DNA from: Pseudomonas viridiflava
GTDB taxonomy: Bacteria; Pseudomonadota; Gammaproteobacteria; Pseudomonadales; Pseudomonadaceae
DNA length: 64,000 nucleotides
Assembly (NCBI RefSeq): GCF_900590885.1
Contig: NZ_UUON01000004.1
Coordinates: forward strand, 186,001-250,000
Direction of reading: 5' to 3'
Of this stretch, positions 54,024 through 61,933 are shown piece by piece (positions within the stretch are counted from its first letter, which is position 1; each line of letters opens with the position of its first letter). A program made the position numbers and the translations under genes. The notes under the pieces were generated by a model. The model was not told the DNA's origin and ran no database searches. It saw only the letters and a list, made by a program, of their open reading frames with translations.

Positions 54024-57000
54024 TTGAACCCATTTGACAGGGCTCGCCAGCAGGCCATCGAAGTCAGAAGCGTTTTGGCCGGCGAATTCCTGTCGGATGA
54101 CCTCACTAGCAAACAGCTATTGGATTTCTCGTCGATCGAAGAAGAATGCGACGTTGCAATCCAGCTTTTGCCGCATGACCACTTCACCTTGGCCGGTGCA
54201 GATGGCGTACTGATTCGGGAAAAGTTCACTGCCTACGTTCGCAACGACAAATCATGGCCTGAGACCGCTTACCTGATAGCCCATGAGCTCGGTCACTGGT
54301 TCCTGGATGCTGAAAAGCCTGCTATGTCGGTGGCAAACCTGTCCTCTATGACAGCTCCGCAGGGTACGCCTGCGGTTCTCACCGTCGAAGCATACGGCGC
54401 GCGGGAACGTCAGGAACTCCAAGCCAACGTATTCGCCCGAGAGCTTTTGTTGCCTCGCACAGCAGCACGTGCCCTGTGGGCTAGCGGATTGAATGCCAGA
54501 AAGATTGCTTCGTTTCTCAAAGTGCCTTTGGAGGTGGTCAGACTGCAGCTGTTCGACGCGCTCCTGCTACCAGAGCTAGCTATACGCCCTACGCCTGGCC
54601 TCCCTAACATGACGGTTGCTCAGAGCGATGCAGCGCATGCAATAGAGAGGTTTGTGAACGTTGTCGCGGGCCCAGGCACCGGCAAGACAACAACGCTTGT
54701 TCATCGCATCAAGCACCTGATCGAGCAGGGAGTGAGCCCCAGCAAGATTCTGGTGCTTACCTTCACGAACAAAGCCGCTAATGAGCTGGTGGAGCGAATG
54801 CGCGCCTCAGCGATTCCTGGCGCTGCAGACGTGTGGGCAGGCACCTTCCATTCGTTTGGTTTGGAATTCCTCCGTAAATATCACGACTTGTTTGGGCTTC
54901 ACGCTGACATCGCCATGGTGGATAAATTGGCGAAAGTGAGGCTGATGACAAAATTGCTCCCCACGATCAAGCTCCAGTACTACGTGCGTCTTCAAGACCC
55001 TTATGAATGGCTGCCAAAAGTGCTGGACTACATCGACCGGCTGAAGGAGGAGCTGGTATCCGTAGATGAGTACAGGGCACGCCTTGCCGGCCTGCCTACG
55101 CCCGATCCAGATGTGGTGCAACAGCAAGCAGATATCGCAGCAGTTTATGAAGCCTATGAGGCGGCGCTGCGCTCCAAGCACTGTGTCGACTACACAGATC
55201 TGGTGGCTCTGCCAACGCTACAGGCTCGAAAAGACCGCACAGCTGTAAGCCAATACATCAGCCATTTCGAGCACATTCTGGTCGACGAGTACCAGGACGT
55301 CACGCACGTCATGGTGGAGTTCGTGCGTGAGCTGGCAGTGAGCGCCAACTCGGTGTGGGTTGTCGGGGACATTCGCCAAGCCATCCACCACTGGCGGGGG
55401 GCGTCGATCCAGAGTTTGATGAAGTTTGACAGCGCCTTCAGGCGCGGCGCGCCGACAGCTTCCGTAGCTACCTACCACCTCGATGTAAACCGACGCAGTA
55501 CCCCAGAGATCCTTAATCTCTTCAGCCATACGGGACGCGTCCACTCACTGGAGGCCAGATTGCCACTGCAACCAGTGACGCCTCATCGCCCCTCTATCAA
55601 CATCAGGCCGACCCTGTTCGAATGCGACTCTCCGGAAAGCCAGGCCCATACGCTTAAGGCAGTGGTTGATTACCTCGCGAAAAATGGTCTGGATTACCGA
55701 GATCAAGTCATCATCAGCCGCAGCACAGCAGATATTGAAAGCGCCGCAGAGTACCTCTCTGCCAATGGGATTCCTTGCCTGTATATAGGTGATGTCTACC
55801 AGCGCCCCGAGATCAAGCGGCTTGTCTGCCTGATGCAGTTGTTGTGCACCCGACAGCCTCGATCACTGATTGGCCTACTTCAAGAGCCTGCATTGGCTAT
55901 GCCCAAGCCAGACATGGAGCAACTCATGGCCTCTACCTCACCGGGTACCGGGGTCACGCTGCAACGAGGAAAATGGCTTGGCGTTCCCGGTCTAGGTCTA
56001 TCTGCAGCAGGGGTAGCGGCTAGTGCGACATTGGCCACGCTCTTGGCCGGATTTAATCGACACACCAATCCTTGGGAGTTTGTCTGCACCGTACTGCTTG
56101 ATCGTCGCTACGGGCTACCTAATCCCGCAGATACGAGCATCCGCGCTCACACCGAGCGCCTTGCGATATGGTTGTTCGTGTATGCCGTACGCAATAGTGA
56201 AGGCAGCGCCAAGGAAGCCAGGTTATCCGCGTTCCTGGTGCGCGAAGACTTACGCCGCCGAATCAACGAGAAATTGGCTGACCGCAGTGCACCCCCTGAA
56301 GCTCGCGCACTTAATGCCATCACGCTGATGACGGTTCATGGGAGTAAAGGGCTTGAGTTTGACGCCGTCCATGTCACGGACATTAACAAATCAGCCTATG
56401 GGAAAGAGAAGCCCTGGGATCACGATCCACGCTCGACGCAATTGATCCCGCCCGAAGTGCTTAACAGCACACTGGCAGATCATGAGTTCGAAGAGGCTGT
56501 AGAGCGCAACAATCTGCTCTACGTTGCCCTGTCCCGCGCTCGCGACCAGCTTTTTCTCTATGAGACGAACTCTCGGGATCGACCTCAAGCTCTCACCACT
56601 GCAAATGCTGTCCTTGACCGCCGCACAGGCTTAACCCCTCCTGCGACTGTCATGCCTATCATCCCAGCCTTCGCAACCAGTGGAACCGCTAAAACTCCTC
56701 CGGCCATCGATTACAGTGCATTTGAGTCCTACTTGAGTTGTCCGCTGCATTACCACTACAGGTATGAGCTCGACCTCACCGCCGAGCAGGACATCGACAT
56801 ATCCATCCGGGCTCGCTGGGCCGTCATGGAAGCACTTCAATCCACCCTCAAAGGCATGTCAGCGCAGGTGGCGTTTAACAATGCATGGGAAAACCATGAC
56901 CTTCCGGAATTCGCACTTGATCATGCGCTTTATTCGGATGCAGTAAAAGCCTGCAACAAGGGTCTGCAGATCATTCACGACACAGGTAGTACTATCGTAG

Positions 57001-57350
57001 AAGGACTGCATGCGGACATACATGGCGTTCGTATACAGCTGCCGTGGATGCTCCAGGCGAACACACCACAGGGCATTGAGCTTCACTGGTTACGCACGCA
57101 TGCCGGCGTAGAAACAACATCGCGCCACTTCCGCCCTCTGATGCTTGCAATGACCACGTTGAAGGCAAAATCTGGCACCGTGCACTCGCTGATCAGTGAG
57201 AAGACCAAAAGAGACATACCCTCCAAAGCTCCCCAGAGCACTGCTGTGCACAAGATGGCTCCGCTGTTTTCCTCAGGATACAGAGGCGCAAAAAAAGGCT
57301 GGCTTTGCCGCCGCTGCCCCTACCTGAGCATTTGCGAAAACAGACCCTAA
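54024..57350 (+). CDS. M78 peptidase - UvrD helicase - Fe-S C-terminal fusion
   Basis: An 1108-residue protein started by TTG 54024 (GGAG ten bases upstream). Residues 1-190 are an ImmA/IrrE-type M78 metallopeptidase with HELGH (H87, E88, H91) and the third-ligand region RQELQANVFARELLLPR. Residues 196-850 are a UvrD/Rep superfamily 1A helicase: Walker A GPGTGKTT (216-223), FTNKAANEL, HILVDEYQDVTH, WVVGDIRQAIHHWRGA, TVHGSKGLEFDAVHV and ALSRARDQLFLYE. The C-terminal part begins YSAFESYLSCPLHYHYRYEL and ends CRRCPYLSIC: the four Cys of an AddB/Cas4-like Fe-S cluster, but the nuclease D and D-x-K motifs between them are not evident. A peptidase fused to a helicase is unusual and suggests a self-contained sensor-effector. 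Confidence 0.85.
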   Translation: MNPFDRARQQAIEVRSVLAGEFLSDDLTSKQLLDFSSIEEECDVAIQLLPHDHFTLAGADGVLIREKFTAYVRNDKSWPETAYLIAHELGHWFLDAEKPAMSVANLSSMTAPQGTPAVLTVEAYGARERQELQANVFARELLLPRTAARALWASGLNARKIASFLKVPLEVVRLQLFDALLLPELAIRPTPGLPNMTVAQSDAAHAIERFVNVVAGPGTGKTTTLVHRIKHLIEQGVSPSKILVLTFTNKAANELVERMRASAIPGAADVWAGTFHSFGLEFLRKYHDLFGLHADIAMVDKLAKVRLMTKLLPTIKLQYYVRLQDPYEWLPKVLDYIDRLKEELVSVDEYRARLAGLPTPDPDVVQQQADIAAVYEAYEAALRSKHCVDYTDLVALPTLQARKDRTAVSQYISHFEHILVDEYQDVTHVMVEFVRELAVSANSVWVVGDIRQAIHHWRGASIQSLMKFDSAFRRGAPTASVATYHLDVNRRSTPEILNLFSHTGRVHSLEARLPLQPVTPHRPSINIRPTLFECDSPESQAHTLKAVVDYLAKNGLDYRDQVIISRSTADIESAAEYLSANGIPCLYIGDVYQRPEIKRLVCLMQLLCTRQPRSLIGLLQEPALAMPKPDMEQLMASTSPGTGVTLQRGKWLGVPGLGLSAAGVAASATLATLLAGFNRHTNPWEFVCTVLLDRRYGLPNPADTSIRAHTERLAIWLFVYAVRNSEGSAKEARLSAFLVREDLRRRINEKLADRSAPPEARALNAITLMTVHGSKGLEFDAVHVTDINKSAYGKEKPWDHDPRSTQLIPPEVLNSTLADHEFEEAVERNNLLYVALSRARDQLFLYETNSRDRPQALTTANAVLDRRTGLTPPATVMPIIPAFATSGTAKTPPAIDYSAFESYLSCPLHYHYRYELDLTAEQDIDISIRARWAVMEALQSTLKGMSAQVAFNNAWENHDLPEFALDHALYSDAVKACNKGLQIIHDTGSTIVEGLHADIHGVRIQLPWMLQANTPQGIELHWLRTHAGVETTSRHFRPLMLAMTTLKAKSGTVHSLISEKTKRDIPSKAPQSTAVHKMAPLFSSGYRGAKKGWLCRRCPYLSICENRP

Positions 57351-57579
57351 ACGGGCGGTACTCATCATACCGATACACCTGATGTCAGCTGCTCGACTCA
57401 TTCGCCTGGCCGGAGCTATAGGGTGGCTGGGGCGTCCGGGCGTGCGCTGACGCTTCGATCCTGGATCGATCGTGTGCGGTGCATAGGGAGCAGATCGGGA
57501 GCGCTGCCTGGCAGGCGCTTGAGGGGTAGCGGGATTTCGGGGGGGCGAAGAGGAAGAAGGATTTTTGACAACCAACCAA
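57351..57579. other. End region of the island
   Basis: 229 bp between the helicase stop and the yggL remnant; no gene. The sequence is GC-rich and turns AT-rich shortly before the palindrome at 57585. Confidence 0.5.
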
Positions 57580-57660
57580 CTATTTTTTGCTAATTAGCAA
57601 AACTTGAAATTCATCAACGCACAGTTTTTTGCGCAGACGCTGGGAACGGTTAGTCGCCAT
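57580..57660 (-). pseudogene. Truncated resident yggL (5' part)
   Basis: From ATG 57660 the minus strand reads MATNRSQRLRKKLCVDEFQ, the first 19 residues of YggL, after which homology stops and a new tail VLLISKK leads to a TAG at 57580. The change falls at 57602/57603, the edge of the palindrome 57585-57602. The ribosome-binding site ATGAGGATTG is still present. Being divergent from dacB in core DNA, this is the resident copy, broken by the incoming island. Confidence 0.8.
57585..57602. repeat. Perfect 18-bp palindrome at the yggL break point
   Basis: TTTTGCTAATTAGCAAAA is a perfect palindrome that begins exactly where yggL homology ends. It could be the terminus or recombinase core site of the integrated DNA. 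No matching copy elsewhere in the window caught my eye. Confidence 0.6.
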
Positions 57661-57896
57661 TGGAACAATCCTCATAAGTAATAACGGGCGGCACTTTAGC
57701 AGTTTAAGGCGGCAATTGCCCGACTCTCTGGGACAGGCGGCACTTGGCCTGCAAAAAAACGCCGATTTCCGGCTATCGTTCAGCTACAAGTGGCCCCACC
57801 TTGGGGCATAATGCCGACACTTTCATGACCAATGAGGGATTTTCCTACATACCCCTCGCCTTTTTCACCCTTCTCAGCAGTAGGGTCTTACTTCTT

Positions 57897-59357
57897 ATGA
57901 TCAAATCTTTGCGCTCTGTAGTCCTTGCCGGTTTTCTTCTGCCACTGGCCTTTTCCACCTCCGCTGCCCCAGTCAATAACACCCTGCCGCCCAACGTTGC
58001 GCAGGCACTTGCCAAAGCCAAGCTGCAAAACACCGCGCTGTCCCTGGTGATGATCCCCCTGAACGGCCCCGGTACCCCCACCGTTTTCAACGCTGATGTC
58101 TCGGTAAACCCGGCTTCGACCATGAAGCTGGTCACCACCTATGCGGCCCTGGAAATGCTCGGCCCCAACCACCAGTGGAAAACCGAGTTCTACACCGACG
58201 GCACCCTCAGCGGTGGCGTGTTGCACGGCAACCTTTACCTCAAGGGCGGCGGCGACCCCAAGCTGAACATGGAAAAACTCTGGCTGCTGATGCGCGACCT
58301 GCGCGCCAACGGCGTGCAGCAAGTGACCGGCGACCTGGTGCTGGACCGCAGTTTCTTCAACCAGCCGCAGTTGCCCGAGTTCAATGACGACGGTAATGAC
58401 GAGAACAAACCGTTCCTGGTCAAGCCCGACGCCCTGTTGGTTAACCTCAAGGCCTTGCGTTTCGTCACCCGTAACGACTCAGGCCGGGTGATCGTGTCGG
58501 TCGAGCCGCCGATTGCCAGTATCCGCATCGACAACCAGGTCAAGGTGTCAGCCGCCAAGCAATGCACCGGCGACGTGCGCTACAACCCGGTCACCGCCGC
58601 CGATGGCAGCGTGACAGTCACCGTCAGCGGCCAGTTGGCCGAGGGCTGCAGCTCGCAGACCTATCTGTCGCTGCTGGACCACGCTACCTACACCGCCGGC
58701 GCCGTTCGGGCGATCTGGCAGGAGTTGGGCGGCAGCATCCAGGGCCGTGATATCCAGGCGCCGGTGCCCAAGGACGCCAAGGTACTGGCCCGCGCGTTTT
58801 CGCCGGACCTGGCGGAAATCATCCGCGACATCAACAAATACAGTAACAACACCATGGCCCAGCAGCTGTTCCTGAGCCTGGGCGCGCAGTTCCGCAACGA
58901 TGCCGACGGCGACGATGCCAAGGCCGCGCAACGCGTGGTGCGCCAGTGGCTGGCGAAAAAAGGCATCACCGCGCCGCACCTGGTGATGGAAAACGGCTCC
59001 GGCCTGTCCCGCGCCGAACGAGTCAGCGCCCGCGAAATGGCGGCCATGCTGCAAGCTGCGTGGAAGAGCCCGTACGCCGCCGAATACATCAGCTCGATGC
59101 CGATTGCCGGCACCGACGGCACCATGCGCAAACGCCTGAAGACCACCGCCATGCGCGGTGAAGCCCACGTGAAGACCGGCACCTTGAACACCGTGCGGGC
59201 GATTGCCGGCTTCAGCCGCGACAACAATGGCAACACCTGGGCGGTGGTGGCGATCCTCAATGATCCGAAGCCATGGGGTGCCTCGTCGGTGCTGGACCAG
59301 GTGCTGCTGGACCTGTATCGCCAGCCGAAAGTGGCTGCTGCAGCACCGGTGCTCTAA
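57897..59357 (+). CDS. dacB: D-alanyl-D-alanine carboxypeptidase/endopeptidase, PBP4
   Basis: Start placed at ATG 57897 (MIKSLRSVVLAGFLLP), which gives a clean signal peptide (cleavage after STSAA); the longer frame adds 51 residues with no signal. The 486-residue serine peptidase S13 has SxxK in PASTMKLVTT, SxN in YSNNTMAQQL and KTG in HVKTGTLN, plus the large insert of class C PBPs between SxxK and SxN. It trims and cuts peptidoglycan cross-links in the periplasm. High GC and core-like codon use. Confidence 0.93.
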   Translation: MIKSLRSVVLAGFLLPLAFSTSAAPVNNTLPPNVAQALAKAKLQNTALSLVMIPLNGPGTPTVFNADVSVNPASTMKLVTTYAALEMLGPNHQWKTEFYTDGTLSGGVLHGNLYLKGGGDPKLNMEKLWLLMRDLRANGVQQVTGDLVLDRSFFNQPQLPEFNDDGNDENKPFLVKPDALLVNLKALRFVTRNDSGRVIVSVEPPIASIRIDNQVKVSAAKQCTGDVRYNPVTAADGSVTVTVSGQLAEGCSSQTYLSLLDHATYTAGAVRAIWQELGGSIQGRDIQAPVPKDAKVLARAFSPDLAEIIRDINKYSNNTMAQQLFLSLGAQFRNDADGDDAKAAQRVVRQWLAKKGITAPHLVMENGSGLSRAERVSAREMAAMLQAAWKSPYAAEYISSMPIAGTDGTMRKRLKTTAMRGEAHVKTGTLNTVRAIAGFSRDNNGNTWAVVAILNDPKPWGASSVLDQVLLDLYRQPKVAAAAPVL

Positions 59358-59363
59358 TACCAA

Positions 59364-59391
59364 TGTGGGAGGGGGCTTGCCCCCTCCCACA
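59364..59391. repeat. REP-type palindrome/terminator between dacB and GGDEF gene
   Basis: TGTGGGAGGGGGC and its exact complement around TT form a perfect 28-bp palindrome. It has the form of the REP sequences widespread in fluorescent pseudomonads (GTGGGAGGGGGCTTGCCCCC) and sits between two converging genes, where it may also act as a bidirectional terminator. Confidence 0.75.
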
Positions 59392-59392
59392 G

Positions 59393-61801
59393 TTAAGCCC
59401 GCAAGCGTTCTGATTCCACCCGATCCCTGCCCGCCTGCTTGGCCACATACACCGCCGAGTCAGCGCGCAGCAGCAACCCATCGATACCTTCGTCAACCCG
59501 CCAGCTGGCCACGCCAAAACTGGCGGTGACGATGCCCACCGGTTCCATCGGCGCGTTGCGCAGCGACTGCCACAACTCCATCGCCAGGCTATAGGCGTGT
59601 TCGCCGTCGGTGTTGGGGCACAGCACCATAAACTCTTCGCCCCCCAGGCGGCAGAACACATCGGTGCGGCGCAGGCGCAGGCTGATGCGCTTGCACAACT
59701 CCTGCAGCACTCCGTCGCCGACCGCATGCCCATGCTGGTCGTTGATGCGCTTGAAGTGATCGATATCGAGCATGATCACCGATAGCGCCCCCGAGGTGCG
59801 GTTGAGCCGCACCATCTCGGCCTTGAGGCGATCCTGGAAATAGCGGCGGTTGTGGATCCCGGTCAGGGAGTCGGTGATGGACAGCGCACGCAGCTCTTCT
59901 TCCACACGCTTGAGATCGGAAATATCCGACACATAGCCATGCCACAACGTACCGCCGCCCGGTAACTCTTCCGGGGTGGCCTCGCCGCGAATCCAGCGCA
60001 GGCCGCGTTGCGGCAACAGCACCCGATACTCTTCGCGCCAATGGCTCAACTGCAACGCCGACAAGCGAATCGACGCGCGTACCCGCTCCGCGTCCAGTGG
60101 GTGAATACGCTCGAAAACCTTCGCTGCATCCTGTTGCAACACGCCGGTTTCGATTTCATAGATGTCGCGCATGCCGTCGCTGGCGTAGATAAAGCGCCAG
60201 TTGTCCTGGGGCTCCAGGGTGAACTGGAAGATCCCGCCGGGCACATGGGCGCTGAGTTTCTTGAGCAGGCGGTCGCGGGCCGCCAGGGCCTCATAGGCGC
60301 GTTTCTGCTCGGTAATGTCCAGGTAAATGGCCAGGTGGCCGATCCACAAACCATGGTCGTCGAGCAACACGGTGGCCAGCATGTTCACGGTCAACTGGCT
60401 GCGATCCTGGCGGATCAGGCTCCACTCACGGGCTTCGTGCAGGTTGTCGGGGCTCTCTACCAGCATCGCCTGGCTCGCCGGGATGCGTTTGCCCAAGGCC
60501 ACACTCAGGCTGGCGGAACGCGCCTCCAGCTCCGAGGGCTGATGCAGGCTTTCGAGGGTCAACTTGCCCACCACCTGCTCGGCCTTGAAGCCGAGCATCC
60601 GCTCTGCACCGGCATTGAAGGTGTTGATAACGCCGCGCAGGTCGGTGGCAATGATCGCGACCTGGGTGGCGGCGTTCAGCACACTGCGCAACTGGCCGTG
60701 GGCGCCGCGCAGCTCCTGCTCGCGCTGGCGCAGCTGCAGGGTGCGCTGCTCCACCAGTTTCAACGCGCGCTGGCGCTGGCTCACCAGCACATAGAGCAAG
60801 GCGCTGAGCAACAGGCTGAGCAAGCCGCCCATGGTCAGGACCGTGGCCAGCGAAGAATGGTTGGCCTGGTCGAACACCTGGCTGGGGCGCAGGCTCAGGG
60901 CGTACACATGGTCACCGAGGGTGAGGCGCCGCGCGCCGCTGAGGTCACTGTCGCCCACGGTATTGGCGGATTCGAAGAGCACGCGTTTTTGCAGGTCGGA
61001 GGTGTCGACAATCTGCATCACCAGGTTGTCGCGGTCCGGCTTGGGCAAGCCATCAGCCACCAGCTGGCGCATGCTGATCACCGCCATCACATAGCCGTAG
61101 GGCTCATTCTGCGATTGCTCGGAGGTGGGCAAGCTGCTCACCGGCGCCACCAGCAATACGCCGGTGGCGTACGCAGGTTCTACGCCGACCAGTTGCATCG
61201 GTTGCGACACCGCCAGCTTGCCGCTCTTTTGCGCACGCTCCAGGGCCGAGCGCCGCAGCGGCTGGGCCAGCAGGTCAAAACCCAGCGGCGCGCCCAGCAG
61301 GCTTTGGGTCTGGCTGTAGAGGACCGGTACGTACTCCTCGCGCTCGGGCGCAGGGGCCAACTCACCGGCTGAATTCAATTCACGAATGACAAAAGGCGTA
61401 CCGCGCTGGCGCGATACGTCCTGTTCAAATTGACTGCGCTGCTCGCGAAACACTCGGGGCGCCCATGAGTAGGCACGGGCACGCAGCAACAACGGCTGGG
61501 CGAAACCGTCGAATTCCTCGCGGGACACCTCATCGGAATTAGCGAAGAAACGCCGCAGGCTGTTCAGGCGCTGTTCCTGATCTTCGAAGCGCTCCTGCAA
61601 GCGGGTGTAACGCTCGTTGACCAGCAACTGAAAGCGTTGGCGCACCTGCTGCTGATAAAGATCGGAGGCCGCCCAGGCGACGATGAGAGTCAGGGCGCAC
61701 CCGGCCAGAAACACCACCAATGCCACCAGCCAAGCCGACGCCTGCTCACTGATGAAGCCTAGGATTTTCGGGCGGACGGCTTGCAACGGCATAGGCAACA
61801 C
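59393..61801 (-). CDS. Membrane diguanylate cyclase with CHASE and two PAS domains
   Basis: An 802-residue inner-membrane sensor. TM1 (about 20-45, WLVALVVFLAGCALTLIVAW) and TM2 (about 315-345, VLTMGGLLSLLLSALLYVLV) flank a periplasmic CHASE domain (RAYSWAPRVF..., LGAPLGFDLLAQPLRRSALE). Two PAS domains follow (AERMLGFKAEQVVGKLTLES and the WRFIYASDG region with its PAC part ISDLKRVEEEL), then a GGDEF domain with intact GGEEF signature, DSLTGIHNRRYFQ and ADSAVYVAKQAGRD. It should make c-di-GMP in response to a periplasmic ligand and a PAS signal. No EAL domain. Converges with dacB. Confidence 0.92.
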   Translation of the reverse strand: MLPMPLQAVRPKILGFISEQASAWLVALVVFLAGCALTLIVAWAASDLYQQQVRQRFQLLVNERYTRLQERFEDQEQRLNSLRRFFANSDEVSREEFDGFAQPLLLRARAYSWAPRVFREQRSQFEQDVSRQRGTPFVIRELNSAGELAPAPEREEYVPVLYSQTQSLLGAPLGFDLLAQPLRRSALERAQKSGKLAVSQPMQLVGVEPAYATGVLLVAPVSSLPTSEQSQNEPYGYVMAVISMRQLVADGLPKPDRDNLVMQIVDTSDLQKRVLFESANTVGDSDLSGARRLTLGDHVYALSLRPSQVFDQANHSSLATVLTMGGLLSLLLSALLYVLVSQRQRALKLVEQRTLQLRQREQELRGAHGQLRSVLNAATQVAIIATDLRGVINTFNAGAERMLGFKAEQVVGKLTLESLHQPSELEARSASLSVALGKRIPASQAMLVESPDNLHEAREWSLIRQDRSQLTVNMLATVLLDDHGLWIGHLAIYLDITEQKRAYEALAARDRLLKKLSAHVPGGIFQFTLEPQDNWRFIYASDGMRDIYEIETGVLQQDAAKVFERIHPLDAERVRASIRLSALQLSHWREEYRVLLPQRGLRWIRGEATPEELPGGGTLWHGYVSDISDLKRVEEELRALSITDSLTGIHNRRYFQDRLKAEMVRLNRTSGALSVIMLDIDHFKRINDQHGHAVGDGVLQELCKRISLRLRRTDVFCRLGGEEFMVLCPNTDGEHAYSLAMELWQSLRNAPMEPVGIVTASFGVASWRVDEGIDGLLLRADSAVYVAKQAGRDRVESERLRA

Positions 61802-61880
61802 TCACAACGCCAGCGTGCGGGGGGGGTGTCACTTTGGCTAGGCCTTAGTTATAGCTACCGTCCCACTATTTGACCAGCGT

Positions 61881-61920
61881 AAAAAAGCCGCAAGGCCGGA
61901 ATAATCCAGGCTTGCGGCTT
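61881..61920 (-). terminator. Intrinsic terminator of rlmKL
   Basis: AAGCCGCAAG and CTTGCGGCTT form a ten-pair stem, with a T-run on the minus strand, 13 bases after the rlmKL stop. Confidence 0.8.
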
Positions 61921-61933
61921 CTGTTTACGGCGA

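Noticed and set aside
58548..59390. 280-codon minus-strand frame within dacB
   Set aside because: Antisense shadow of dacB, whose three catalytic motifs are intact.
60008..61372. 454-codon plus-strand frame within the GGDEF gene
   Set aside because: Antisense shadow of a high-GC gene with clear CHASE, PAS and GGDEF domains.
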